The notes under the pieces are model-generated. The model had not been told where the DNA came from. It searched no databases and saw nothing but the letters and a program-made list of their open reading frames with translations. The translations under genes and the position numbers were made by a program. From Massilia sp. HP4 (lineage in GTDB: Bacteria; Pseudomonadota; Gammaproteobacteria; Burkholderiales; Burkholderiaceae_D): a DNA stretch of 64,000 bases. Position 1 is the first letter of the stretch. The number at the start of each line of letters is the position of its first letter. This document shows, in pieces, positions 36,396-43,838 of the stretch. The DNA is taken from the NCBI RefSeq assembly GCF_005222695.1, contig NZ_STGG01000011.1, positions 248,001-312,000 on the forward strand, read 5' to 3'.

Positions 36396-38282
36396 TTATG
36401 GACAAGTGAAGTTCAGCGAGAACGGCAGCGAACTGACGTCGCCGCGCGGCGTCGTGACGCTCACATTGAAGGTCGCGCGGGCGCCCGCGGTGCAGGGCTT
36501 GGCCCCGGTGGCGCTCAGGGTGATCCGGTGCGACGAGCCCTGCGGGCCGGTGCCCGCGCCGGCGAAGATGCTCGGTACCCGGGCCGGGCTGATGTCGACC
36601 AGGGTCGCGTTGACCAGGCCGGTGACCGCCACGGTCGAATCGGACGGCAGCGGGTTGCCGTTCAGGTCGGTCAGCTGGACCACGAACACTTTCGGGTCGT
36701 TGGCGCTGGCGCTGCCCAGGTTGCCGTTCGATGGTGTTGGGGAATTGTCGACGTAGGCACGGGCCAGGCTTTCGTCGCTGAACGTGATCGTGGTCTTGAC
36801 GAACTGGGTATTGCTGCCGTCGGTCGTGCTGGCGCAGATCGTCGCCACGCCCGGACGGGTACTGTCCGGGGTCGCGTTCGGGCCGGTATTGCATGGCGTG
36901 GCCGGGGTGTTTGGCAGCGCGACGCGCGGCTCTTGCGTGCGGAACGGGACCGAGCAGCCGCCGTTGACGGTAACGCAGCCACCCGAGCTCGAGGTACCGA
37001 TGGCGCCGATATTGGTCTGGAACACGATCGGCGTGCCATCCGCCACCGGATTGCCGAACTGGTCGGCCAGCAGCACATTGACGGTGGCGGCCGGGGTCGT
37101 GGTGCCGCTGTCGAACGACCAGCCGTCCACGTTGCCGCTGGTGGTCGAGATCGAGAACGCGCGCTGGGTCGGCAGGCCGGTGGTCACGACGATCGAATCC
37201 GAGGTGGTCGAGATGACGGGCGTGGTCCCCGGCAGCACGGCGTGCACGCGGAACGAGGTCGGCACGGTGCCCGAGTTGACGGTGGTGATCACCTCGCCGT
37301 TCTGGTCGGTGCGGTCGGTCCTCTTGTTCAGGGTGACCAGGTTCTCGGGTTCGGCGATGAAGTCGACCTGCTTGTTGGCCAGCGGACGATTGAACAGGTC
37401 GAACACGCGGAAGCGCAGGGTCGCGGTCTCGGTGCGGTTGATGCCGCCCTGGCCGCGGATCACGATCGACTTGTCGGTCGGCAGCGCTTCGACGAACTGC
37501 ACCGACGAGGCGCTCGGCTGGGCGACCGTGAGCGCCCCCGAGGCCGGGGTTGCGACGCCGTCGGCGGTGACGGTGATGACGTCGGTGTTGCCGCAACCCT
37601 GGTCGCGATAGACCGTCTCGGCGGTGCCGTTATTGGTGGCGACGACGGCCGCCAGCGTGGCCTTGCCGGCGCTGGCGCAGGCCGAGCTGAAATTGACGTT
37701 GGCCTGGCCGGCGTACTTGGCGCCGTTGGCGAGCAGGTCGACCGAGATCCGGCTCGAATCGTAGGCATTGATGCTGGCCGGCTCCAGGCGCAGCGCGCTG
37801 AAGGTCAGCGCGGTCGCGTTGACCGAGTAGTTAGCGGCATTGGTGACGGCGGTGCCGGCCACGGTGGCGCTGGCCGTGACGCTGCCCGCGCCGCCGGCCG
37901 CCAGGCTGGCCACGCGCATGGTGATGCTGGCGGTGCCTGTGGCATCGGTCAGGGCGGTGCCGGCGCCGGGCGCGAACAGGGCCAGCGTGTCGTCGGTGGT
38001 GAAGGTGACCAGCGCATTCGGCACCGGCTGCTTGTTCGCGTCGAGCACCAGGGCGCGCACCGTCAGCGGGGTGGCGCCAGAGAGCGAGCTGCTGGCGCCG
38101 CCGCTGGCATTGACCAGGCTGACGCCGACGGTCGGCGCGGCCGGCGCGACCGGCGTGCCGCCATTGCCATTGCCGCCGCTGCCGCCCGGGGTGCCGGGAC
38201 TGCCGCCGCCGCCGCCGCAGGCCGAGAGGGTCGCGGCCAGGATCAGCGCCAGGCTGCCGTACTTGATGTGCTGGTTGTTCAT
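36396..38282 (-). CDS. Ig-like (Big_1/invasin-type) repeat lipoprotein
   Basis: 628 aa. The signal peptide ends in lipobox LSAC (Cys22) followed by GGGGGSPG and a Gly/Pro tether; Gly after the Cys fits outer-membrane sorting. The rest is beta-rich with repeated Ig-like segments of the Big_1 type: ALVLDANKQPVPNALVTF, FRVFDLFNRPLANKQVDF, VLLADQFGNPVADGTPIVF and VQLTDLNGNPLPSDSTVAV. Cysteines are probably in disulfides. It is likely exposed on or under the outer membrane. It starts 39 nt after pilQ and shares the operon terminator, so a pilus-linked or adhesive role is plausible but unproven. Confidence 0.8.
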   Translation of the reverse strand: MNNQHIKYGSLALILAATLSACGGGGGSPGTPGGSGGNGNGGTPVAPAAPTVGVSLVNASGGASSSLSGATPLTVRALVLDANKQPVPNALVTFTTDDTLALFAPGAGTALTDATGTASITMRVASLAAGGAGSVTASATVAGTAVTNAANYSVNATALTFSALRLEPASINAYDSSRISVDLLANGAKYAGQANVNFSSACASAGKATLAAVVATNNGTAETVYRDQGCGNTDVITVTADGVATPASGALTVAQPSASSVQFVEALPTDKSIVIRGQGGINRTETATLRFRVFDLFNRPLANKQVDFIAEPENLVTLNKRTDRTDQNGEVITTVNSGTVPTSFRVHAVLPGTTPVISTTSDSIVVTTGLPTQRAFSISTTSGNVDGWSFDSGTTTPAATVNVLLADQFGNPVADGTPIVFQTNIGAIGTSSSGGCVTVNGGCSVPFRTQEPRVALPNTPATPCNTGPNATPDSTRPGVATICASTTDGSNTQFVKTTITFSDESLARAYVDNSPTPSNGNLGSASANDPKVFVVQLTDLNGNPLPSDSTVAVTGLVNATLVDISPARVPSIFAGAGTGPQGSSHRITLSATGAKPCTAGARATFNVSVTTPRGDVSSLPFSLNFTCP

Positions 38283-38283
38283 T

Positions 38284-38306
38284 TGTTGTTATCGCTTGTT
38301 GTTATC
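38284..38306 (-). repeat. Tandem pair of 10-nt direct repeats before the Ig-like lipoprotein gene
   Basis: On the minus strand gataacaaca occurs twice, 13 nt apart, directly before the ATG. There is no ordinary ribosome-binding site in this 39-nt gap. The A-rich repeats could act as a translation enhancer or simply reflect slippage. Confidence 0.5.
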
Positions 38307-38321
38307 AGGGTTGTTGACTGG

Positions 38322-40529
38322 TCAGCGGGCGCCCGCCACGTTCTCGTTCACGATCTTGGGCGTGATGAAGACCAGCAGTTCGGTCTTGCTGCTCTCGCGG
38401 CCGCTGGTCTTGAACAGGTAGCCCAGCAGCGGGACGTCGCCCAGCAGCGGCACCTTGGTCACGTTGTTGCGCTCGGTCTGCTGGTAGATCCCGCCCAGCA
38501 CCACCGTGCCGCCGTTTTCGACCATCACCTTGGTCTTGACGTGCTGGGTGTTGATCGCAAAGCCGGCGCGGGTTTCCTCGCCCTTCGAATCCTTGTTGAC
38601 GTCCACTTCGAGCACCACATTGCCGTCCGGGGTGATCTGCGGCGTCACTTCCAGGCGCAGGTTGGCCTTCTTGAAAGAGATCGAGGTGGCGCCGCTGCTG
38701 GTCGCCTGTTCGTAGGGCAGTTCGACGCCCTGCTCGATCACGGCGACCTGCTTGTCCTCGGTGACCACGCGCGGGCTCGAGATGATCTTGCCCTTGCCGT
38801 CGGCTTCCAGCGCCGACAGTTCCAGGTTCAGGAAGCGGTTCGCGGCCGACGAGAACAGCGAGAACGCCAGCGACGATGCGGGGATGCCGCCGATGCCGGC
38901 CGCCGGCAGGTTGACCATGGTGGTGTTGGTATAGGCGTCGCCGTTGTCCGGGGTCTGGCCGGTGACCTGGCCGACGCCGGTCAGGTTGCCGCCGATCGCG
39001 ACGCGCTCGTTGCCCTTGACCTGCCAGCCCGCGTCGCCGCCACGCAAGTTGCGCAGGTCGGCAAAGCCCAGCTTGGCGCCGAGGTTGCGCGAGAAGCCGT
39101 CGTTGGCCTCGACCAGGCGCGCCTCGATCAGCACCTGCTTCGAGGCGATGTCGGTCTTCTGGATCAGTTTGCGGATGTCCTCGATCTTGGACGCGATATC
39201 GGTCACGAACAGCTGGTTGGTGCGCGGATCGATGATCGCGCTGCCGCGTCGCGACAGCACGCGGTTGCGGCCACCCGCGTCGCTGCCCGCGGTGGCGCCG
39301 CCGGCGTCCAGGCCGAAGACATTGCGGAACGATTCCGCCTTCTGGTAATTGAGCTGGAAGATCTCGGAGCGCAGCGGCTCCAGTTCGGCGATCTGGGCGC
39401 GCTGCTCGAGTTCGAGCTTTTCCTTGGTCAGCAGTTCTTCTTTCGGCGCGATCCAGACCACGGTGCCGTTCTTGCGCTGGTCCAGGCCCTTGGCGGTCAG
39501 GATCACGTCCAGCGCCTGGTCCCATGGCACGTCCTTCAGGCGCAGGGTCAGCGAGCCGGTGACGGAATCGCTGGCGATGATGTTCAGGCCCGAGATGTCG
39601 GCCACCGCCTGCAGCGCGGCGCGCACCTCGACGTCCTGGAATTCGAACGACAGCTTCTCGCCACGGTAGCCCTGCGGGTTGTCGCGCGAGCCGGTGCTGT
39701 TGCGGTTCGGGTCCGCTTCGACCTTGCGCACCTCGACCACCAGCTGGGTATCGCTCTGGAAGACGGATTGCTCCCAGTCGCCTTGCGCGTCGACCGTCAT
39801 GCGCACATTGTCGCCCTGGGCCTGGGTCGAGACGCGCGTGACGGGCGTGCCGAAATCGGTCACGTCCAGGCGCCGCCGCAGCGACTCCGGCAGGCGTGCA
39901 TTCTGGAAGTCGACGATCACGCCGCTCGCGGTCTGGCGCACGTCGATCGCCACCTGGTTGGCGGGCAGGTCGACCATCACGCGGCCGGCGCCATTGGCGC
40001 CGCGGCGAAAGTCCAGGTCGCGCAGCTGCGGACGGGCGGCGCTGGCCACCGGCGCCGGTGCTGGCGCAGTGACGGCCGGCAGGCCGCTGGCGTCGAGCGC
40101 GCGCGCCACGCCGCCCGAGCCTTCCACGGTCACGATCACCGACTTGCCGTCGATCGCGGTGGCATAGTTGAGGGCGCGCGCCAGGTTCAGCACCAGGCGG
40201 GTACGCTCGCCGGCCTGCACCACGTTCAGGCTGCGCACGTCGCCCAGGTTCATCTCGTGCACCGCCTTGCCGGTGGCATTCGCGGTGGCGCCGAAGTCGA
40301 GGGCGATGCGGGACGGATTGGTGATCGCGAAGCCGATCGGCGCGCGCAGAGGCGCCTCGCGCATGGCCACGTTGATGACCACGTTGCTGCCCTGCTGGTT
40401 GGCCGTGATCGACTCGATCGCGTTGCCCTGGGCCAGGGCGGCGCCGGCGCACATCATGATCATGAGTGCGGCCGCGGCGCGCGCCAGCCATGCCGGCGGG
40501 GCGAAGCGAATCTTGGCGTGTTGGGTCAT
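38322..40529 (-). CDS. pilQ: Type IV pilus secretin PilQ
   Basis: 735 aa with a signal peptide (ALMIMMCAGAALAQ). AMIN peptidoglycan-binding domains cover ~30-260. The N0/STN domain follows (YRGEKLSFEFQDVEVRAALQ), then N1 and the secretin pore (SKQVLIEARLVEANDGFSRN; GKIISSPRVVTEDKQVAVIE; VVLGGIYQQTERNNVTKVPL; LLGYLFKTSGRESSKTELLV). It forms the outer-membrane channel through which the pilus leaves. AAGGAGAG precedes the ATG. pilP lies 12 nt upstream. Confidence 0.97.
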   Translation of the reverse strand: MTQHAKIRFAPPAWLARAAAALMIMMCAGAALAQGNAIESITANQQGSNVVINVAMREAPLRAPIGFAITNPSRIALDFGATANATGKAVHEMNLGDVRSLNVVQAGERTRLVLNLARALNYATAIDGKSVIVTVEGSGGVARALDASGLPAVTAPAPAPVASAARPQLRDLDFRRGANGAGRVMVDLPANQVAIDVRQTASGVIVDFQNARLPESLRRRLDVTDFGTPVTRVSTQAQGDNVRMTVDAQGDWEQSVFQSDTQLVVEVRKVEADPNRNSTGSRDNPQGYRGEKLSFEFQDVEVRAALQAVADISGLNIIASDSVTGSLTLRLKDVPWDQALDVILTAKGLDQRKNGTVVWIAPKEELLTKEKLELEQRAQIAELEPLRSEIFQLNYQKAESFRNVFGLDAGGATAGSDAGGRNRVLSRRGSAIIDPRTNQLFVTDIASKIEDIRKLIQKTDIASKQVLIEARLVEANDGFSRNLGAKLGFADLRNLRGGDAGWQVKGNERVAIGGNLTGVGQVTGQTPDNGDAYTNTTMVNLPAAGIGGIPASSLAFSLFSSAANRFLNLELSALEADGKGKIISSPRVVTEDKQVAVIEQGVELPYEQATSSGATSISFKKANLRLEVTPQITPDGNVVLEVDVNKDSKGEETRAGFAINTQHVKTKVMVENGGTVVLGGIYQQTERNNVTKVPLLGDVPLLGYLFKTSGRESSKTELLVFITPKIVNENVAGAR

Positions 40530-40541
40530 TTACTGCTCTCC

Positions 40542-41078
40542 TTATTTGGCTGCAGCGCGTTGCTGCAGCTCGATGTGGGCCATGCGCTCCACCCAGTCAC
40601 CGGTAGCGTCCTGCACCGATTCCCTGATCTCGACGGCGCCTTCGCTCACTCGCGTGATGCGCCCGTAGTTCTGTCCTATCCTCTGCCCGCTGCGCACCCG
40701 GTGCAGGGTGCGCTCGACCTGCAGCAGCGCATACTTGACGCCGCCCTTCTCGATCGTGCCGACCATCCGCATCGTGTCGAGCGGGAAGTTCTCCAGCAAT
40801 TCCTTGGGCCGCTCCAGGTCGGGCTGGTTGGCATTGCTGGCCTGGGCCATGCGCGCCATCTCGCCCAGCAGCTTGGCCTGGTCGAAGGGATCCTGGGCCT
40901 CGCGCGCAGCGTAGCCATACGGCTCGAAGGTCTTCGGCTCGGGCAGCGGCTTGACCTTTGGCGCGGTCTGCTTTTCGACCTGCTTCATCCAGGCCCGGGT
41001 CTCGCCTACGCCGCCGTCGCCGCAGCCGGCCAGCAGGCCGCTTGCCAGCGCCAGCACAGTCAATCGCGTGCGCATCAT
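40542..41078 (-). CDS. pilP: Type IV pilus lipoprotein PilP
   Basis: 178 aa. The ATG overlaps the pilO stop (ATGA). Lipobox LAGC gives Cys19 (MMRTRLTVLALASGLLAGCG). The periplasmic part includes YAAREAQDPFDQAKLL and the beta domain MRMVGTIEKGGVKYALLQVE then HRVRSGQRIGQNYGRITRV, the PilP/GspC-like HR fold. It links the PilN-PilO inner-membrane ring to PilQ. Confidence 0.95.
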   Translation of the reverse strand: MMRTRLTVLALASGLLAGCGDGGVGETRAWMKQVEKQTAPKVKPLPEPKTFEPYGYAAREAQDPFDQAKLLGEMARMAQASNANQPDLERPKELLENFPLDTMRMVGTIEKGGVKYALLQVERTLHRVRSGQRIGQNYGRITRVSEGAVEIRESVQDATGDWVERMAHIELQQRAAAK

Positions 41079-41794
41079 TTCTTGCCTCCGCTCTTGGCCT
41101 TGGCTGCGGCCTTCGATCTGGCCGATCCCTTGCCCTTGGCGCCCTTCTTCTTCTCGGCCGCGCGCGCCGCGCGCTGGGCCGCCAGCTCTTCCTGGTCGAG
41201 GTAGCGGAAGGTCTTGGCCACCGCCTGCATGCCCAGGCTGCCGTCCTTGGCGACCTGCAGGGCCAGGTTGTTCAGGGTGACGATGCGCGGCAGGTTCGCC
41301 ATGTCGGCGGCGAACGCGCCCATGTCGTGGTAGTGGCCGTTCACCTTGATGTCGATCGGCAGTTCGGCGTAGTAGTCGCGCACCACTTCCTGGCCCGGCT
41401 TGAACAGCTCGAAGCGCAGGCCGCGACCGACGCCGGACTGGTTGATGTCGGACAGCAGCGAATACATCTCTGACTTGCTCGGCAACTGCTTCTCCAGGCG
41501 CACCACGTACTGGTCGACCTGGGCCTTCTGCGCCTTCAGGGCTTCGAGGTTGATCGCCTGCGCCATCTTGGTCTTGTATTCCTCGCGCAGCTTGACTTCC
41601 TCGCGCGCGCCCTTTTCCTGGGCCGCGAACTGGTCGTTCCAGTAGAAGTAGTAGCCCAGGCCGACGGTCGCCAGCAGCACGCCGGCGGCGCACAGCAGGC
41701 GCGGCGCCAGCGGCCACTGGCCGGGCTGGCGGCCCTGCAAATCCTGGAACTGCGCCGCCAGCCGGGCGCCGAGTTCTTTGATATCGATGTTCAT
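41075..41794 (-). CDS. pilO: Type IV pilus inner-membrane protein PilO
   Basis: 239 aa. It has a short cytoplasmic N-terminus, one membrane helix (RLLCAAGVLLATVGLGYYFY), a periplasmic coiled coil and a ferredoxin-like domain (YYAELPIDIKVNGHYHDMGA). The C-terminus is an unusual Lys/Ala-rich tail of about 30 residues (EKKKGAKGKGSARSKAAAKA), which many PilO proteins lack. Its ATG overlaps the pilN stop by four bases. It forms heterodimers with PilN and sets periplasmic spacing in the pilus machine. Confidence 0.94.
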   Translation of the reverse strand: MNIDIKELGARLAAQFQDLQGRQPGQWPLAPRLLCAAGVLLATVGLGYYFYWNDQFAAQEKGAREEVKLREEYKTKMAQAINLEALKAQKAQVDQYVVRLEKQLPSKSEMYSLLSDINQSGVGRGLRFELFKPGQEVVRDYYAELPIDIKVNGHYHDMGAFAADMANLPRIVTLNNLALQVAKDGSLGMQAVAKTFRYLDQEELAAQRAARAAEKKKGAKGKGSARSKAAAKAKSGGKK

Positions 41795-42429
41795 GACTTC
41801 TCCGCCGCGCGCTTTGCACCGGCCGTGGCCGGCTTGTCGCCGTCGACAGCCTGCTCGCCCTCGTCGCTCAGGCGCGCGCGCTTGATCGACACGCCGAGCG
41901 TGAATTCGACCACCTGGCGCGCGGTCTTGCCCTGGGTCAGGGTGGCGGCGCGGACCTCGGTCAGGTCGGGGTTTTCGAGCCACTGCGACTGGCCGGACAG
42001 GTTGCGCAGCAGTTCGGCCACCCTTTCCTGCGACTGGGCGTGTCCGCCCAGGATCACGCGCTGGCCGCTTTGCTTGACCGATTTCAGGGACACGCCGTCC
42101 GGCGTCTGGCGCACCAGCTCGTCGAGCAGGTGCACCGGCTGGTTGCGGTCGCCCTGCAAATCCTCGACCGCCTGCTGGCGCGCTTGCAGGGCGGCGATTT
42201 CTTCCTTCAGGTTGGTGATCGCGCCGATCTTCTGGTCGAGCTCCGCGCTGGCCTTCTTGAGCACCTCGTTGCGCTGGTTCTGCACCGAGACCTGGCTGGC
42301 GTTATACGCGCCGACCAGCAGCACGATGGCGGCGCCGACCACGCCGCCCAGCGCCAGCAGGGCGATGAAGGCGGTCTGCTTCTGCTTGCGCTTGGCCTCG
42401 CGGTGAGGCAGCAGGTTAATCCGGATCAT
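41791..42429 (-). CDS. pilN: Type IV pilus assembly protein PilN
   Basis: 212 aa. The conserved N-terminus INLLPHREAKRK is the peptide that docks into PilM. One membrane helix follows (FIALLALGGVVGAAIVLLVG), then a periplasmic coiled coil and a GspL-like domain. It has a charged C-terminal extension (ARLSDEGEQAVDGDKPATAG). Its ATG shares one base with the pilM stop, and its stop overlaps the pilO start. Confidence 0.95.
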   Translation of the reverse strand: MIRINLLPHREAKRKQKQTAFIALLALGGVVGAAIVLLVGAYNASQVSVQNQRNEVLKKASAELDQKIGAITNLKEEIAALQARQQAVEDLQGDRNQPVHLLDELVRQTPDGVSLKSVKQSGQRVILGGHAQSQERVAELLRNLSGQSQWLENPDLTEVRAATLTQGKTARQVVEFTLGVSIKRARLSDEGEQAVDGDKPATAGAKRAAEKS

Positions 42430-43493
42430 CAGCCGAACCTCCGCAGCGCCAGGCCGCAGGCGACCAGGTAGGCCGGGCCGTCCTGGCGCAGCTGGTGCTC
42501 GCGCACGCCGGCGCCCAGCTGCATGCCCTCGAACGGCGCCGCGAGCAAGGCCGGGATGCGGGTGCGGCCGGCCACGATGTCGAGGATCCCCGGCAGCAGC
42601 GCGCAGCCGCCGGCCAGGTATAGCTGGTCGATCCGGGTATACGGGGTGGAAGTGTAGAAGAACTGGATGGCGCGCGTGATTTCCAGCGCCGCGCTCTCGA
42701 GGAAGGGCGCGAGGATGTCGGCGCGGTAGTTCTCGGGCAGGTCGCCCGCCTTCTTGCGCGTCTCGGCTTCCTCGAACGCCATGCCGTAGGCGCGCACGAT
42801 GTCCTGGGTCAGCGCATTGCCGCCGAAGGGCTGCTCGCGCTCGTAGACGGCTTCGCCACCCAGCAGCACCGAGACGTGGGTGGCGTGGGCGCCGATCTGG
42901 AACAGGGCCACGATCTGGTCCTGTTTCGGCAGCGCGGCGTGTTCGAGCGCGCCGCGCGCGGCGTACGATTCGATGTCCATCACGGTGGCCGTCAGGCCGG
43001 CCGCTTCGGCGATCGCGACCCGGTCCTCGACTTTTTCGCGGCGCGCGGCGGCCAGCATGACTTCCATGTCGTCGACCGAATTGACGGCCGGGCCGATCAC
43101 GTCGAAGTCGAGGCTGACCTCATCGAGCGCGAACGGGATATACTGGCTGGCCTCGGACTCGACCTGCACTTCGAGCTGGTCTTCCGACAACCCGGCCGGC
43201 AGGATGATCTTCTTGGTGATCACGGCGGCGGGCGGCATGCCGAGCGCCACGTGGCGGGCGCGGGTGCCGCTCTTCTTCCAGACCCGGCGCACGGCGTCGG
43301 CCACCTGGTCCATGTTTTCGATATTGCCGTCCACCACGGCGCCGCGCGGCAGCGCCTCGGTGGCGTAGCGCTCGAGGCGCACGATACCCTTGCCGGCATC
43401 GGCCAGCTCGACCAGGCGAACGCCCGACGTGCTGATATCGAGGCCGACCATCGGCGGACTCGATTGTCCAAACAAGGAACCCAGATTGATCAC
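42429..43493 (-). CDS. pilM: Type IV pilus actin-like ATPase PilM
   Basis: 354 aa from a GTG start giving MINLGSLFGQSSPPMVGLDI, the typical PilM N-terminus; GGGAG lies seven bases upstream. A longer in-frame ATG 22 codons earlier was rejected for lack of homology-like sequence. Actin-fold motifs: GLDISTSGVRLVEL (phosphate 1), DIESYAARGALEHA, QIGAHATHVSVLLGGE (phosphate 2) and LYLAGGCALLPGILDIV (adenosine). It is the cytoplasmic base that binds PilN. First gene of the operon, divergent from the PBP1A gene, the arrangement seen throughout proteobacteria. Confidence 0.95.
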   Translation of the reverse strand: MINLGSLFGQSSPPMVGLDISTSGVRLVELADAGKGIVRLERYATEALPRGAVVDGNIENMDQVADAVRRVWKKSGTRARHVALGMPPAAVITKKIILPAGLSEDQLEVQVESEASQYIPFALDEVSLDFDVIGPAVNSVDDMEVMLAAARREKVEDRVAIAEAAGLTATVMDIESYAARGALEHAALPKQDQIVALFQIGAHATHVSVLLGGEAVYEREQPFGGNALTQDIVRAYGMAFEEAETRKKAGDLPENYRADILAPFLESAALEITRAIQFFYTSTPYTRIDQLYLAGGCALLPGILDIVAGRTRIPALLAAPFEGMQLGAGVREHQLRQDGPAYLVACGLALRRFG

Positions 43494-43838
43494 CAATACA
43501 CTCCCGTGGCTGTCTTTTGGACAGAATGAGCTTGAGAATTCACCATGAACGACTGTCATGGGTTGCTGTTGCCTTAAATGAAACAGCTATTTACTTCTTA
43601 TAACTTCCTTTTAAAAATCCGGTACTTACGTGCAGCACCGCCTCGGATCGTAGCAACAAAGGATGACTACGGACAAGAAATTTCTGCACTGGAACACTCT
43701 GGGGCGGGGCGTACGCGCCACACTATGACGATTTCATTGCCAGGCCAATATTGCCCTTGAGTTCCGTTAAGCTCCGGCCAGTATCGGGCACCAAACCGCT
43801 GCCTTATAATGAGGCGGATCAACAAAGCGAAAGTCAGC
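43494..43838. other. 345-bp divergent intergenic region between pilM and mrcA
   Basis: No gene is seen. It is A/T-richer than its surroundings, especially around 43575-43640. It must hold the promoters of the pilus operon (minus) and of PBP1A (plus). A consensus TATAAT lies at 43805-43810 for mrcA. On the minus strand TATAAG and TAAATA within 43580-43605 are candidate -10 elements for pilM; no convincing sigma-54 -24/-12 pair was found. Confidence 0.6.
43805..43810 (+). promoter_or_regulatory. Consensus -10 box of mrcA
   Basis: TATAAT lies 28 nt before the chosen ATG. It overlaps an earlier in-frame ATG, which argues against that codon as the start. No good -35 hexamer is seen at 16-18 bp. 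Confidence 0.5.

Noticed and set aside
34677..41204. A 2175-codon open frame on the plus strand across aroKB and the pil operon
   Set aside because: It is antisense to well-supported genes. Long antisense frames are expected in GC-rich coding DNA, and its translation is low-complexity (Arg, Ala, Gly, Gln, His) with no family motif.
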